Notes: generated by a model not told the origin, from the letters alone. A stretch of 64,000 nucleotides of DNA from Exobasidium rhododendri (GCA_026210745.1 CP110630.1:6138001-6202000); one strand, 5' to 3'. Shown: positions 44,920 through 55,747, counted from the stretch's first letter. Made by a program: numbers and translations.

Positions 44920-46034
44920 ATGGCCGTCGTGTGGTCAACGGCCTCGACAGCGAGGTTGCTCAGGGCTACAACTCTGCTTCCTCTTGCATCCACGTCTCGA
45001 CTCTTCACCACTTCTGCTCCCACGTACGGTAAATCACCACCAGGAAAGGGTAAGAATGCCATCAAGAAAGCAAAGCGAGAAGCTAGGATGAGCAAGGCGA
45101 TTGCTGCTGGTCAGACAGAGAAGCGTGTCGTTCAGACAATGAAGCTAGACGAGGCTGTCAAGATCTTTCAAGCAGTAGAAGTGACTCGTCCCTTGAATGC
45201 TTACGAACTGCACATCGTCACCACTGTATCGTCGCATCAAGCGAACGCTCTTCGTGGTAGACTCGCTCTACCAAAGGAGGCTAGAATTCGATCCGAGAGG
45301 CTCCTCATATTTGCTGAAAGTGGCTCGCCTGCCTCGAATGCTGTCAAGGCACTTCAGGAGAACTCGGTGACGCTGCAGAACAATGTCGTCATGGGAGGGT
45401 CAGAGATGATTCAAGATGTGGTCGATGGGAAGGGGGCTGCGGGAGGCAACTTTACAAAGGTCCTCAGTACACAAGGTCTTCTTCCGCAGGTTGCTCGGTC
45501 CTTAGCAAGGAGTCTGGGTCCGAAAGGACTGATGCCCAATGTGAAGAGAGGAACGGTAGTCAACACGGCGGATGAAATGGACACGGCCATTAGGGAGGCA
45601 CAGGGAGCTATCAACTGGCGAGGGGACAGAAGTGGCGTCGTGCGAGGAGGTGAGAAGGCGTCTTGCGATACTAGTCAATACTAAGACCGTCGCTGACGAC
45701 ATCATTCTATTTCACAGCTGTCGGCAGAATCAATTTCACGGCACCAGAATTACGGTCTAACATTTCCGCATTCTTGCAGGCCATTGTGGACAAGGTGGGC
45801 AGCGGTCTAGCAAGTGGGTCTGCTCAGGCCGGTATCTTTGCACCGAGTGGTCAGACTGGCGAGATGGACCCGCAAGCGATCAAACGAGGTGAGTTTATTG
45901 CAATTGTTTCTGACGCTTCTTCGTTCGACAATTGCTGATAGGATCCCGTGCCAGCTCGTTCTATCATAAAGCAAGTCCACCTCTCGTCGACACAGGGCCC
46001 TGCCGTACTCATCTCACTACCAGAAGTCCTGTAG
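44920..46034 (+). CDS. MRPL1: Mitochondrial large-subunit ribosomal protein uL1m
   Basis: Exons 44920-45649, 45718-45888 and 45955-46034; 326 residues. The N-terminus (MAVVWSTASTARLLRATTLL ... RLFTTSAPTYGK) is a typical presequence with a likely cleavage region before TTSAP. Then comes a basic segment and the uL1 fold: DEAVKIFQAVEVTRPLNAYE, LPQVARSLARSLGPKGLMPN, KRGTVVNTADEMDTAIREAQ. The C-terminal part, GRINFTAPELRSNISAFLQA then KQVHLSSTQGPAVLISLPEV, is restored by two introns. uL1 forms the L1 stalk of the mitoribosome. Its stop is 44 bases from the frataxin stop on the other strand. Confidence 0.93.
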
Positions 46035-46078
46035 TAATCCTGCTTTCTTTTACTGTTACACTATCTTTTCATACACTG

Positions 46079-46859
46079 CTAGCTTTCGCCCAGGTTGACC
46101 TTGACTTCTCTGCCGAAGATCTGACTCAGCTCCTTATCAAGCAAGTCTCTCATGTTCGACTCTTCCCCGTCCTTGAGCATGAACCATGCCTTTTGTTCAC
46201 TGTCGTAGTCGAATCGTTTAGGGCCGCTGCAAAAGATTGCCAACAATTAGAGAAACGCACATAAGAAACGACGACTGCCCGTCCTCACCTTGTCGGACTC
46301 GAGAACCAGATCTGCTTATTAGCTGGCTGCTTGTTGATGACATATGTGCCATGATCCGCCAGTCGCAAATTGATGACACCTGACTACAATGAGACATGTG
46401 AATTAGACGGGAGAATTTTCCAGCAGCCTACTTGCTTCTCTTCTCCATCATGACTATAGACACTTACAGAGTAGTCCACTTCGTACATCTCAGCGTCTTC
46501 TCCATCGTACTCTTGCGTGATTTCCTCGAGACAGTCTGTCAAAGAGTCGAATGTCTGGTCGGACAATTTCAGGTAATCCTGCACAGATATATTTCTGCAG
46601 TGGTCATCGATTTCAGTCTGAGAAGCTGCCACCTCGCTTGTATGTTGTGTCTTGGTACTCACGACTGCTTGAATTTGAGGGTCTGTGTCGCCAGGCCGCG
46701 CACGAAAGATCTTCTCGGTAGGGTGTCTCTAGGCCGACTTTGTGAGGAGAGCCTCTCTAAAGCGTAGAGGCGAGCAGGGTCACTGCTTAGCCTCAGTAGA
46801 CTGCTTGTACTGCATGTAGCAAGCATTCGAGAAGTACTGCTAGCGACGAACCGCGACAT
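46079..46859 (-). CDS. YFH1: Frataxin, mitochondrial iron-sulfur assembly factor
   Basis: Exons 46859-46663, 46594-46468, 46383-46289 and 46226-46079; 188 residues. The N-terminus ([20 protein letters not shown], rich in Ser and Arg) is a presequence. The mature fold reads [82 protein letters not shown] and AWFMLKDG. The acidic first helix (iron or ferroxidase surface), the NKQ.PNKQIW beta-sheet block that contacts the Isu1 scaffold, and the SGPKR strand are all present. Frataxin speeds sulfur transfer on the NFS1-ISD11-ISCU complex. It diverges from the SAP30-like gene (202 bases). Confidence 0.95.
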
Positions 46860-47061
46860 GGCGGGCAAAGAGAGATCAGTCGTTGGTCTGCAGCAAGAGA
46901 AGGTGAATCCTATAATGGAGAGAAGTCTCTCAGAAGGAGAACAGTCTCTAGAGAAGTAAAAGTTCCGAATCACGATCCGTGTCTGTGCGAGACAATTTCC
47001 AAAGGGGCGAGCGCAGGATCAGGTGTGCTCTCTCTTGTCTTCCTTCACACCTACATCTATC

Positions 47062-47777
47062 ATGGCAGACAAGGACAAGCCAAGTGAGTGCATGGAGGAG
47101 GGACACGTCACTTGTGGCGAAGGTATACTAGAAGCCTGACTGACACTTTCTCGCCCACTCTAGCAGTACCTCCTACTGCGACAGAATCACTCGTGGACTT
47201 CTCCAAGCTGCCTCCTTCTGCACTGGACGCATACATCACATACTACGATCTCGCCAAGGCGTATCCCCCACCTCCCCCATCTAAGCGACGCAGAAGCTCA
47301 CGATCGTCTTCATCTGAGTTTGGAGGGAGTGGGGAGGAGGGAAACGAAGAAGAGAGAGCTTCAAAGCGGATTGATAGCTCACAGACGATCACAACCAGCA
47401 CTCGACTGCGGCCACGATCACCGACAGCATCCATGGCTCACTTCTTTCCAGGCGGCCCTTCCAAACGCAACGGAAACAGTGAGGAAGAGATGACACATGG
47501 CCAAGGAGGAGAAGTGAATGGTAAAGAAGAAGAAATACCCTGTCCAAGTCACTTTTTCGACAACCAGGAAGCGGATGACTATTTGGCGAACGTAGCCAGT
47601 CGTCACTTTGCCAATCAACCACCGCCAAAGGAAGGCGAAGTGGTCGTCCAGTTCTTATACAGATGCAAAGTAGGAGGTGAGCAAGTGTGTAAGATAAGAA
47701 GCAGTATGTGCTGTCATCGCTGATGGTTCGGTACTCTTCACCCATATGTAGACAAGTGCCTCAAAGTAGCCAATTAG
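47062..47777 (+). CDS. SAP30-like Sin3-binding protein
   Basis: Exons 47062-47083, 47164-47676 and 47752-47777; 186 residues. N-terminal VDFSKLPPSALDAYITYYDL and C-terminal VASRHFANQPPPKEGEVVVQ, FLYRCKVGDKCLKVAN together resemble the SAP30 Sin3-binding domain, which pairs a D(F)SKL..(S)AL.RY(Y).L helix with a HF......E..VV..F(I/L)Y helix. Between the two halves sits a long low-complexity insert: a Pro run, KRRRSSRSSSSE and an acidic/basic stretch, which is unusual for the family. SAP30 bridges Sin3 and the Rpd3/HDAC deacetylase. Exon 2 has a tandem TAGCAG acceptor. The last exon supplies DKCLKVAN. The assignment rests on two short blocks, so alternatives remain. Confidence 0.55.
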
Positions 47778-48320
47778 CATCCCAACCTACCGCCCCCTCA
47801 TGTACACCATATACCACGAATCTCTTTTATAACAGGAATTTGCTAAAGGAGAAAGGTGTGGAAGCTTGCGATTGCCGCAGAAGGGGTCTAGCTACAGAAA
47901 AGTTGTTTCTGAAGGCTTCCGCATCTCTGCACATGCTTACCCTACTCAGGCCCTTACTTAGGGTCGCAGCTATCAAAGGGAGTAGTACAACGAGAAGTTC
48001 ACTATCGTGGACGCATGTGCTCCGTTCCGAACAATAACCGACAGTTGGTGTAGGAGTTGCCTCTGTCGAAAGAAGAGTCGCGCCTTGCTCAGAGGAATCT
48101 CGTTCTCGTTTGAATCTTGAGAGGTGGTTGCTGTGTCTCTCAATATGTATACATTCTCAAGTACCCTGCAAGTATGGGCCACTCCAAGCGTGACAAGAGA
48201 ATGATAGAGGATCGGATTGTACATGCAAATTCGAGAAGTGCACACACTACATTTCTATCTACGACCAGGCACGACAATCACCGACATTGCCAGTCGAACG
48301 GTCTCAATTACTCAGTCTCT
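47778..48320. other. Intergenic region downstream of the Gag gene
   Basis: 543 bases with only short frames. I looked on the minus strand, where a retroelement would continue after gag, for zinc-knuckle CxxC patterns, protease DTG/DSG, integrase or reverse transcriptase blocks, and found none. No long terminal repeat partner is seen. Confidence 0.5.
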
Positions 48321-48947
48321 TTACACTGCCAGATCCATCAGCATTGTCGTGAGATTGCCCAATGACTCTATATCGGAGGAAGTGCTCATCGCTGAGGCCA
48401 AGCTTGCAATGTGAGAGTCGTTCCTTAGTCCCATGACGAAGACGTTCACCCACTTTTCTTCCTCTGCTTGAGAGGGGAACAGGCCTGCCTTTCTTCCTTT
48501 GGCCTGCAGCTTCTGTGCTCGTAGACAGTAGGCTGCAGTGGTCTCGTTTCTTCCTTGACAAAATGAATTCAACGAGTTCTTCAGTGCGGCTAGTTCTCGC
48601 GGTGATGGACGCTCGCCTTCGTACTCGGCTCTCAACGCCTTGTACACCAGGCTTCCCTTTGGATTCTTGGACGTGTTGACCGAAAGCATAACATCGTACA
48701 CATCAGAGTGGATCTTCTTGTCAATGAGTGAAAGGAGCTCCATGTCCACCCTCTTGCTGTACAGTGCATCTCCTTCGACGATTCTTCCCATCATGATGTC
48801 CAGTGCTGTAGCGTGTGGACGAAGCAAGTTGCACATCCTTGCGTTCCATTCAGGCCAATTCTTTTCCTTCAGAGCAGGGATGTGTGCGTGGGCATACTTG
48901 AGAATGGACTTTTGCAGGGGCGGATTTCCCTGAGTCTGCGTCGCCAT
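48321..48947 (-). CDS. Stand-alone Copia-type Gag (UBN2-like) protein
   Basis: Intronless intact frame of 208 residues, starting MATQTQGNPPLQKSILKYAH. The core (NWPEWNARMCNLLRPHATAL, then LRAEYEGERPSPRELAALK, LNSFCQGRNETTAAYCLRAQ and EKWVNVFVMGLRND) follows the gag/UBN2 pattern of Ty1/Copia retrotransposons: an early W.W...M, a middle W/L..L...Y segment and a late F..GL. No CCHC knuckle follows, and there is no protease, integrase or reverse transcriptase in any frame near it. TATAAAG lies about 120 bases upstream. It could be a decayed insertion, a non-autonomous element or a domesticated capsid gene. The lack of stops or frameshifts argues against old decay. Confidence 0.65.
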   Translation of the reverse strand: MATQTQGNPPLQKSILKYAHAHIPALKEKNWPEWNARMCNLLRPHATALDIMMGRIVEGDALYSKRVDMELLSLIDKKIHSDVYDVMLSVNTSKNPKGSLVYKALRAEYEGERPSPRELAALKNSLNSFCQGRNETTAAYCLRAQKLQAKGRKAGLFPSQAEEEKWVNVFVMGLRNDSHIASLASAMSTSSDIESLGNLTTMLMDLAV

Positions 48948-49378
48948 CTTGTCGAGAGATGGAGTGATTTATGCTGTCGATTTATGGAAGATGATGCAGA
49001 AGGAGAAAAGAGAGCGGCCGACCACACAAGACAAGATTGATGTCTAAATTTTACAAAGGGAGTGTGCCTTTATAGGCCCAATCTCCGACGGCGGCGTACG
49101 AACAACATTAAGCGCAACATAAAGAGGACCGAGCACCCCGAACAATCTTCCTTCATATGAAGAGAGCCCTTGCGCGACAGCATCCAACTGCGCGACATCA
49201 TCCAACAAGAGAGCTGCTGCTTGTGTGATTTCATTGCGGTATTGCCGAGGAGGTCAAGATATCTGTAGCAGAAAATGCATAAAGAAAGTCGATAAGGAGG
49301 AACAAGGGGTATGAAAAGCGTTTGTTGAATGATCTTGCTCGGGTATAATGCATTGCGATGTGACTGGGCGAAAAGACT
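48948..49378. other. Promoter side of the Gag gene and 3' flank of the lipase gene
   Basis: 431 bases. The TATA element at 49068-49074 faces the Gag gene. A short imperfect tandem repeat (CGCGACAGCATCCAACTG / CGCGACATCATCCAACAA) occurs at 49172-49208. I see no tRNA-primer binding site (TGGTATCAGAG type) between TATA and Gag start and no TG...CA-bounded terminal repeat. Confidence 0.5.
49068..49074 (-). promoter_or_regulatory. TATA element of the Gag gene
   Basis: TATAAAG on the minus strand, about 120 bases before the start at 48947, followed by a CT-rich stretch at about 48980-49010. This looks like an ordinary fungal gene promoter and not an LTR. Confidence 0.45.
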
Positions 49379-51076
49379 CTAGGCCAGATCAATCAGCTTT
49401 CCATTCGCCGACTCAAAGTCTTCGTTGATGAGGGTGACGTTGCTGCTCGAAGACTTGTGAGCGCCGGCCAAAAGCTCTTCTGGGAAGGGCGGTCTAGTCG
49501 ACTCAATGTCTTCCAGAATGTCCTTGAAGCACCATTCGACTGCTTCCGCGGCCCAGAAGTGATCGCAATGCTCCGCCTCTTCTTGCCTTTTAGCTCTAAG
49601 CAGTCGAACGTCTTTCTCCCTTGTCTGGATCCGGTCAATGAGAGGATCAGTCAGGACGAGGAAGTCCATCCCACCAGAGTAGACAGAAAGAGGAGGGAAG
49701 CGACTATCCCACCACTTCTCAGCAGAAGGGTCCAACACACAGCCCCTACTTGCAAAGCCATCTTTGCCTGCCCACCAATAGATCGATGCAGAGGAGACTG
49801 GCTGCGGTGTGAAGCGGAACATCTTGGCCTTCCTCCTCAGCAACCAATTGGCGTCAGTCCAAGCAAATAAGAAGGCGAAGATCTGGTAGCCAAGTAGTGC
49901 ATACGGATAGGCAGGCGTGTAGTCGTACGAGTACTTCATCAAAGGAATGAAGTCAAGCACGCCAAAGAATCGCTTCCACGTTGACCACTCCATGTTCCTC
50001 AGCGTCGAGAAGGGGAAACAGGAAGTGAGAGGTCCGGCAAAGACAGCCGGTGCCAGGGCTCCAAAGTAGGACAACTTCTCCCCTAATTCAGGTACCATAC
50101 CTGTCGAAAGGGAGATGAAAGCTGTGCCGTTTCCTTGCGAGTGACCGATGAACCCGATCTTGTCGTACCCAGTCTGCTTTCGAACGTGATCGACGAGTGC
50201 AGGTAGGTCGTAGATGGCTAGTTCTCGGATGTTGTAATCCCAGAATCGTGGATCGCTTCTTTTGAAGGTACGGTGGCCCATGTCAAAGACACCTCGGTTG
50301 TTGCCAAGAAAGACCTGATATCCGCCTTGTCTTGCTAGCCAGAACGGTAGACTACGTTCTTCACTGGTGACGAAAGAGCCGGAGGACTGGAAAAGCCCAT
50401 GCATGATGAGAATAGGAAAGCCACCCTTGCCGTCGCTGTGCTTTTCATGTTCCCTTGTCGGGTCGATGACTCGATTGACTCTCAAGTAGTAGCCATCTTC
50501 TGTCTCGGCAGTCTCGTTCTCAATCTTGAAGCCACAATTCTCCGCGTAGTATCGCACATCTTTTACAAGTCTTTCTTTCGACCAGCGCTGTGGATCGTCC
50601 CATGATCGACCTTCTTTGCTGCTTTGCGACCACATCTTGGGGATAGCTGCTAGCAGTCGCACAGTGAGCGCCCAGAAGACGACAAGAAGTAGAAAGACGG
50701 ACGACAGGGCGATGGCAAGAAGTTGACTGGCTTGCAGTTTCATTCGTGAGTAAAATGTGGGTCGACCATAAGGGCGTGCACCTCCTCTGCTTTCAAAGAT
50801 CGAGCTGGACGTCCGCGAGAGAGGAGTAAAGCTTGGCTCTGGAGGAAGAAGGGCAGAAGGCGAGTCAATGACGGGGTCTGGATCTGCTTAGGCGATGACT
50901 GCAGACTCACGTTCATATCCAGTGGGTACATGAGTATAGAGGCTTCTACCACTGATCATCTCTTGACTCGGCTTGTCTATTCGAATCCTCATGCTGTTTG
51001 CAGACGTAGGGCGAATGATATTCTTCACATTCAAGCCCTCTGGCAGCGCCGTCGCTTCCGCTGTATCGCTGTGCAT
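49379..51076 (-). CDS. TGL1/YEH-type steryl ester or acylglycerol lipase
   Basis: Exons 51076-50911 and 50838-49379; 541 residues. It starts MHSDTAEATALPEGLNVKN. A hydrophobic helix (LLAIALSSVFLLLVVFWALT) near residues 100-120 anchors it in the ER or lipid droplet. The acid-lipase domain begins YYAENCGFKIENETAETEDG and has MHGLFQSSGSF (oxyanion), NNRGVFDMGHR and the nucleophile elbow GHSQG (Ser about 289). The triad Asp is in YSGGMDFLVLTDPL and His in EHCDHFWAAEAVEWC. Relatives in yeast are Tgl1, Yeh1 and Yeh2, which hydrolyse steryl esters. Long N-terminal extension fits Yeh-like proteins. It diverges from FMT1. Confidence 0.9.
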
Positions 51077-51498
51077 CGCCAGTATGTGCCGTATGGGCGA
51101 GGACGAGAAAGAAGGAGCAGGGTCGAAGGGGGAAGGGAGGAGTGGCACTTGGAAGGTGATGTAATGCAATCAAGACGTCTTGGCCTTCTTGATCTCTGTC
51201 GCCTTCATGTATCGGTACGTGCCCTTTCACAGAGATATGGAGGATCGCGTGTTGTTTATCCCGCCTTATGGAAGATATTTTTAATGGCCGCGCCTTATAA
51301 TCGGTTCTTTTTGACTTTGGGGCAGGACGCCGTCGAGCCTAAGGTAGGAATTAGAGCCGTACGAACACTTTACTGGTCTTAAGAGGCACCGACCACGCTC
51401 TCGACGCATTCGAGTCGAAGAAGACTGCCGGACAGCAGGCTGGTGTGAAGGGTAGTAGAGGTCATTCTGGAGAGGCTGGTGTGCTCATCAGAAGGGTG
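51077..51498. promoter_or_regulatory. Divergent promoter lipase / FMT1
   Basis: 422 bases. The frame upstream of 51499 is open but has no ATG. TTATAATCGG at 51295-51304 is the best TATA-like element, pointing towards FMT1. Nothing else is recognised. Confidence 0.35.
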
Positions 51499-52854
51499 AT
51501 GAAAACGAGCATACGTCCACGACATATTCTTGCCATCATAAGATCCAGCCGACATTACTGCTTCTCCACTTCTGCAACGTCAACCGCTCCAGCTGGACCG
51601 CCGTACAACATACTCTTCTGCGGCACAGATGAATTCGCTAGGAAGTGTCTGATCGCCTTGCATGAGGCTAAGGGTGAGTACTTTCTGGGGCATGACGAAG
51701 TCTTATTCATCGCCAAGCTTACTGTTTCCGCTCACACCCCAGATGTATGCAAGTCTGTCTCCGTCCTTACCCCTCAAGATGCTAAGAATGTACACGACAG
51801 GCGAAAGAGAATGCTCATTTGTGAGTGGCCCTGAGGACATCGTCATCTCACGGTCTAGTAGCTGACATACATGTGGGAATATTTCAGCGCCAGTAAAGCT
51901 TTGGGCAGAGGAGAACGGGGTGCATTACGACACAGTGCCCAATGAAGGTATCAAGACTTATACACCACCATCTGATTATCTCAAGTCTGCTACCGGTCAA
52001 GTGGCTCCTCAGAATGTACTAGTGACTGTGTCTTTTGGCGAGCTTATTCCAGCTTCACTCATGGCGAACTTCCACAAAGATCAGCGTCTGAATCTACACC
52101 CAAGCATGTTGCCTCTTCTCGCTGGAGCTGCCCCCATTCAAAGGGCAATTGCACGACGATTGGAAAAGACGGGAGTCACTGTACAGTCGTTGGGTGAGAC
52201 ATTCGACTCTGGCAACATCTACGCTCAAGAACAGACCGCCATTCCACCGGCATCAACGTACGAGAGCCTTGAAGTCTTACTAGCAAGGCAAGGCTCTCAA
52301 CTCCTGCTCAAAACGCTCAGGAATCTGCCAGAGCTAGCCAGAAATGCATGGCCTCAAGCTCAAGGCGCAAATGCTTCGAGAGCGCACAAACTGAGACGTT
52401 CAGAGTCGCGAGTCCAGTGGGAGGACTGGACTGCAGAAGATATCGACGCAAGACATCGCGGCTATGGCTATTTGGTGAGTGAGACCAGCAGGTAAAAATT
52501 CTAGGGAAGACGTACTTGATCATTCTCTCTGACCCTTTCTTTTGCATCTCACAGCACCCCATCTCGACCACACTCGTCGAAGGTAAAGGAATCATCTTCA
52601 GGGAGATAGAAGTGATAAAGGATATCAGCGCACTCCCTTCGCCTCTAGCCGGTGCATTCCTCCGGTCAACGACACCAGGTACCGGAGTGTACCATCCATC
52701 GACGAAATCAATCATGATCCTCTGCAAGCAATCACAACATTTCCTCAGCGTAAAGAGACTGCAGACTGAGGGCAAGAAGGAGATGAGTGCAGACGAGTGG
52801 ATCGTTGGCTATCGGGATCGCAGCGACGAGAACGGCCTCTTCCACTTTGCCTAG
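51499..52854 (+). CDS. FMT1: Mitochondrial methionyl-tRNA formyltransferase
   Basis: Exons 51499-51673, 51743-51820, 51888-52474 and 52555-52854; 379 residues. N-terminus MKTSIRPRHILAIIRSSRHY is a presequence. The fold starts YNILFCGTDEFARKCLIALH; exon 2 gives SVLTPQDAKNVHDRRKRMLI; exon 3 carries VTVSFGELIPASLMANFHKD, the catalytic NLHPSMLPLLAGAAPIQRAI block (Asn and His) and VQSLGETFDSGNIYAQE with the catalytic Asp. The C-terminal tRNA-binding domain is short and divergent, as in fungi. The enzyme formylates initiator Met-tRNA in mitochondria from 10-formyl-THF. The usual R-G in the HPS..P..RGAAPIQ motif is A-G here. It converges on PUS7, 140 bases apart. Confidence 0.92.
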
Positions 52855-52994
52855 TCACTCTATAGAGAGCGTTCTATGCGATGCATCTATACATAGTATG
52901 TGTATGAATTCTATGACTATTACGATGATACATTGATAAAGGGAAGAGGCTACCACGATACGTGAAAGATTCGCTTTTGTTGCTTTGTCCTTGC

Positions 52995-55747
52995 TCACTT
53001 CTCGACTTCAGCGGCCTCCGTCTCTTGTTTTGAGCTGGTGCCTGTCGCTGTCTCTGCTTCTGTGCTTGCCTCCACGTCTGGCTTTGCTGTGCCCCAGCTC
53101 CGCACTTGATTTCCTTGGATCTTGTTGACCTCTTCGTTGCGGTATGATTTGCCCTTGTGCGTATCTGTCCTTTCTGTCAACTCCTTCTGGTGGGCAACAC
53201 TCGTGTCCTGTTTGAGCACTTCTCTCAACGCCATCGTCGCATAGGCAGACACGCCCAGCGTCAAACGGAGGATCATGGCCACCGATTCTCCCTCTCCCAG
53301 CTCCTCTTCGTCGTCGTCGTCAGAAGTCATCTCCTTTGCCATGGGTGGATCCAGTCCCAGAATCTCGTCCTCGTCTGATTGACACAGATTTGCGTTGACG
53401 TTGCGGTATCGGAGCAGCTTGTAGCCGACGTTCTTGGGCAGGTGAAGCAACTTGCGGTAATCACCTTTCAAAGCAAATTCCGGCGTGGTACTGTTGCCGA
53501 TATCTTCTGGCGTCATGCCGTCTTCTGCAAGCATCTCTTGATACACCTTTGTCATCCATCCTTGCTCTGGTAAGTGCACTTCATTGCCAGGCGACGGTAT
53601 GACGACATCGTGGATAGAGTGCTGCTCCAGCTCTTCTGCCGTCTCGAGGATTTTGACCTTTCTTCTAGGTGTGCGCTTCCGATTGTCACTGTGCTGCTCC
53701 TCTTCCTCGTCGTTGTCATTGTCCAAGTCCTGCTCCCCAACTGCATCACCGCTAAAATCATCCTCCGCTTCCTTGTTGAGGTACACCATGTCTCCGATCA
53801 CCGGCTTCTCCAGTCCAAAGCGTCTCACTCGTTCCGTCACCATACGGTTCCAGAGGTACGACTGATAGGCATGGACGTACATGGTTCGCAGACCTCTGGG
53901 GATCGCCATAAAGTAATTTTGCCAATCGTTTCTGCTCTGTTTATCCGCCAAGATTCGTTGGATGACGGATCGCTCGGCGATGTGATGATGTGGCATCTGC
54001 TTGACGGCTTCTTCAAGATCACCCCTAGCATAAGCTGCTCGAGCCTCGTGGATCTCATCTGTATCACTGGGTCGAGGTGCCATGATGAGGGAGACTGCCT
54101 CCTTGAACTTGTTCTGCAACAGAGCCAAGCCCACACTATGCGTAGAGATGACAGATGTGCCGAACCTCTGCATGCCGTAGTAGTTGATGAAGCCCTTCTC
54201 TTTCAGAACATTGATGGCGTCATCGACAGTCTTTCGGTCTTCTATCATTACTTCTCGAAGGACAATGATGAATTCATTGCCTTGCAACATGCCTAGATAT
54301 AGTGGCTCCTGAGCGTACTCCAGATGACCTACTCGAATACCTCGATCGCCTCGACCACGAAAGGCATCCATGACACCCTTGACCCTTCCACCTCTACCAC
54401 CACCTCGTTGACCGCCTCCTCTACCACCCCTGCCACCTGAATCAGCAGGCTTTCCCACCCCATTCAGCAGCTTCCACACCTCATCGATGTCCTTTCGACC
54501 GCGTCTAAGTGCTACCTTCTGAACAGTCACTGCTCGTTTGTCTTTCGTGCCTGCCACACTTAGATCCCGCATAGCCTTGTTGCCTCCGACTCCTGGTCGA
54601 ATAAGACCCAACGAGCGTGCTACGATATTCATAGCGTCTTGAGACTCCCTATTCGTCTTTTGTAGTAAGAAGTGTATGTAGGGAGGTGCGTCATCTTTGG
54701 TCTGATCTTGCCCACGTCGGTCATATCGAACTCTACCGGGGTCGCTGGAAGTCCACCGTATGCGGATTGTACTGATTTTGTCTGCTCCATCGTCTGGACT
54801 CATCGTCTCGACAGTGTCTGTAGCCAAATTTCCTTCGAAAACTTCTCGAACGAGCTGATGTGTTGCTGTACGCTCCTCTTTGGAGGACAGTGTTTGGCTG
54901 GTCACACTACGTCGATCTTGATTCACCTGTTTATTCTCGTCTCTCCCTCCTCTCCCTCCGCCGCCTCTTCCTCCTCGACCTCTTCCACCACGCCCACCAC
55001 GCCCACCACGCCCACCTCTGGAGCTCTGTCCATCGTCCCCCTCTCCAGCGGGGGGCTGGGCATCGTCACCGCCGCTTGTCTCTGGTCCACCTCCATTAGG
55101 AAGATTCTTCCAGCCGAGAGGACCATCTTTCCAAAGTGCTTTGAGCTCCTCGAAAGCTTTTTCACCGAGTAGTAGTGTCAATTGAGTCTCTTGTGCTTCT
55201 TTTAGGTTCCACTCATACATCCTTTCTGCCTTCTCTTTCCTTTCTTCTTCCTTTGCGGCCCGGTCCATTTCTTCCTTTTGCTTTCTTTGCCTGAACAGTT
55301 CCCCTGTAGGATCACTGTACTCTGCCTCCTGCTGTTGTATGTGCTCTAAAAGACCGGTCCCACCTTCTTCTTTCGAAACCGGATACAAGGACGTTATGCG
55401 GCATACAGTGCCGTCACTAGACACCTCTCGAACATGGAAGTCTGTGAATCTATGTGGTAGACTTTCTATCAGATGCCTTTCCATACCGAGCATACTTTCA
55501 AATGATGTTAGACTCACCTCTGTTTGATGATGCCTCCGCTGATGGGAACCAATGACTCATTCACATAAGCAACGATGCCCACGTCGGCTTCCGAGACTAC
55601 CTTTCCTTCCTCGTCCAGCTCTTCAGGCCTTTCATCTGAGTCTAGATGGATCCTCTTCAAGATGGGAGAATTGCCTGAAGGCGCTTCATGTTTCAGCGTT
55701 GCTTCTTGTCCCTCCATGTCGGGGGTAAGCTGCTCTTCCGACGACAT
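52995..55747 (-). CDS. PUS7: tRNA pseudouridine synthase PUS7 (TruD family) with RGG boxes
   Basis: Exons 55747-55518 and 55449-52995; 894 residues from MSSEEQLTPDMEGQ. The TruD fold starts GIIKQRFTDFHVREVSSDGT, a block formed only by splicing. The catalytic aspartate is D380 in VAGTKDKRAVTVQKV. Later motifs are FINYYGMQRFGTSVISTHSV, RTMYVHAYQSYLWNRMVTER and QGWMTKVYQEML. Two glycine-arginine stretches are inserted: residues 221-246 and 415-432, the second just after the catalytic segment. PUS7 makes pseudouridine at position 13 of tRNAs, position 35 of pre-tRNA-Tyr, U2 snRNA and many mRNAs. The C-terminal 50 residues are Glu/Thr-rich. An in-frame upstream ATG (55846) would add about 33 hydrophobic residues and is less likely. 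Confidence 0.93.
54384..54437 (-). repeat. Second RGG box in PUS7
   Basis: GGT/CGA/GGC-type codons encode GGRGGRGGGQRGGGRGGR (residues 415-432). It lies between the catalytic segment and the next conserved block. Confidence 0.85.
54942..55019 (-). repeat. First RGG box in PUS7
   Basis: A run of Arg-Gly-Gly triplets (residues 221-246) encoded by near-identical CGTGGTGGG-like units, visible on the plus strand as repeated CCACCACGC. It sits in the insert between the N-terminal and catalytic parts of PUS7. Confidence 0.9.

Noticed and set aside
53574-54296. Antisense frame of 240 codons over PUS7
   Set aside because: It overlaps highly conserved TruD motifs on the other strand and shows no recognisable family.
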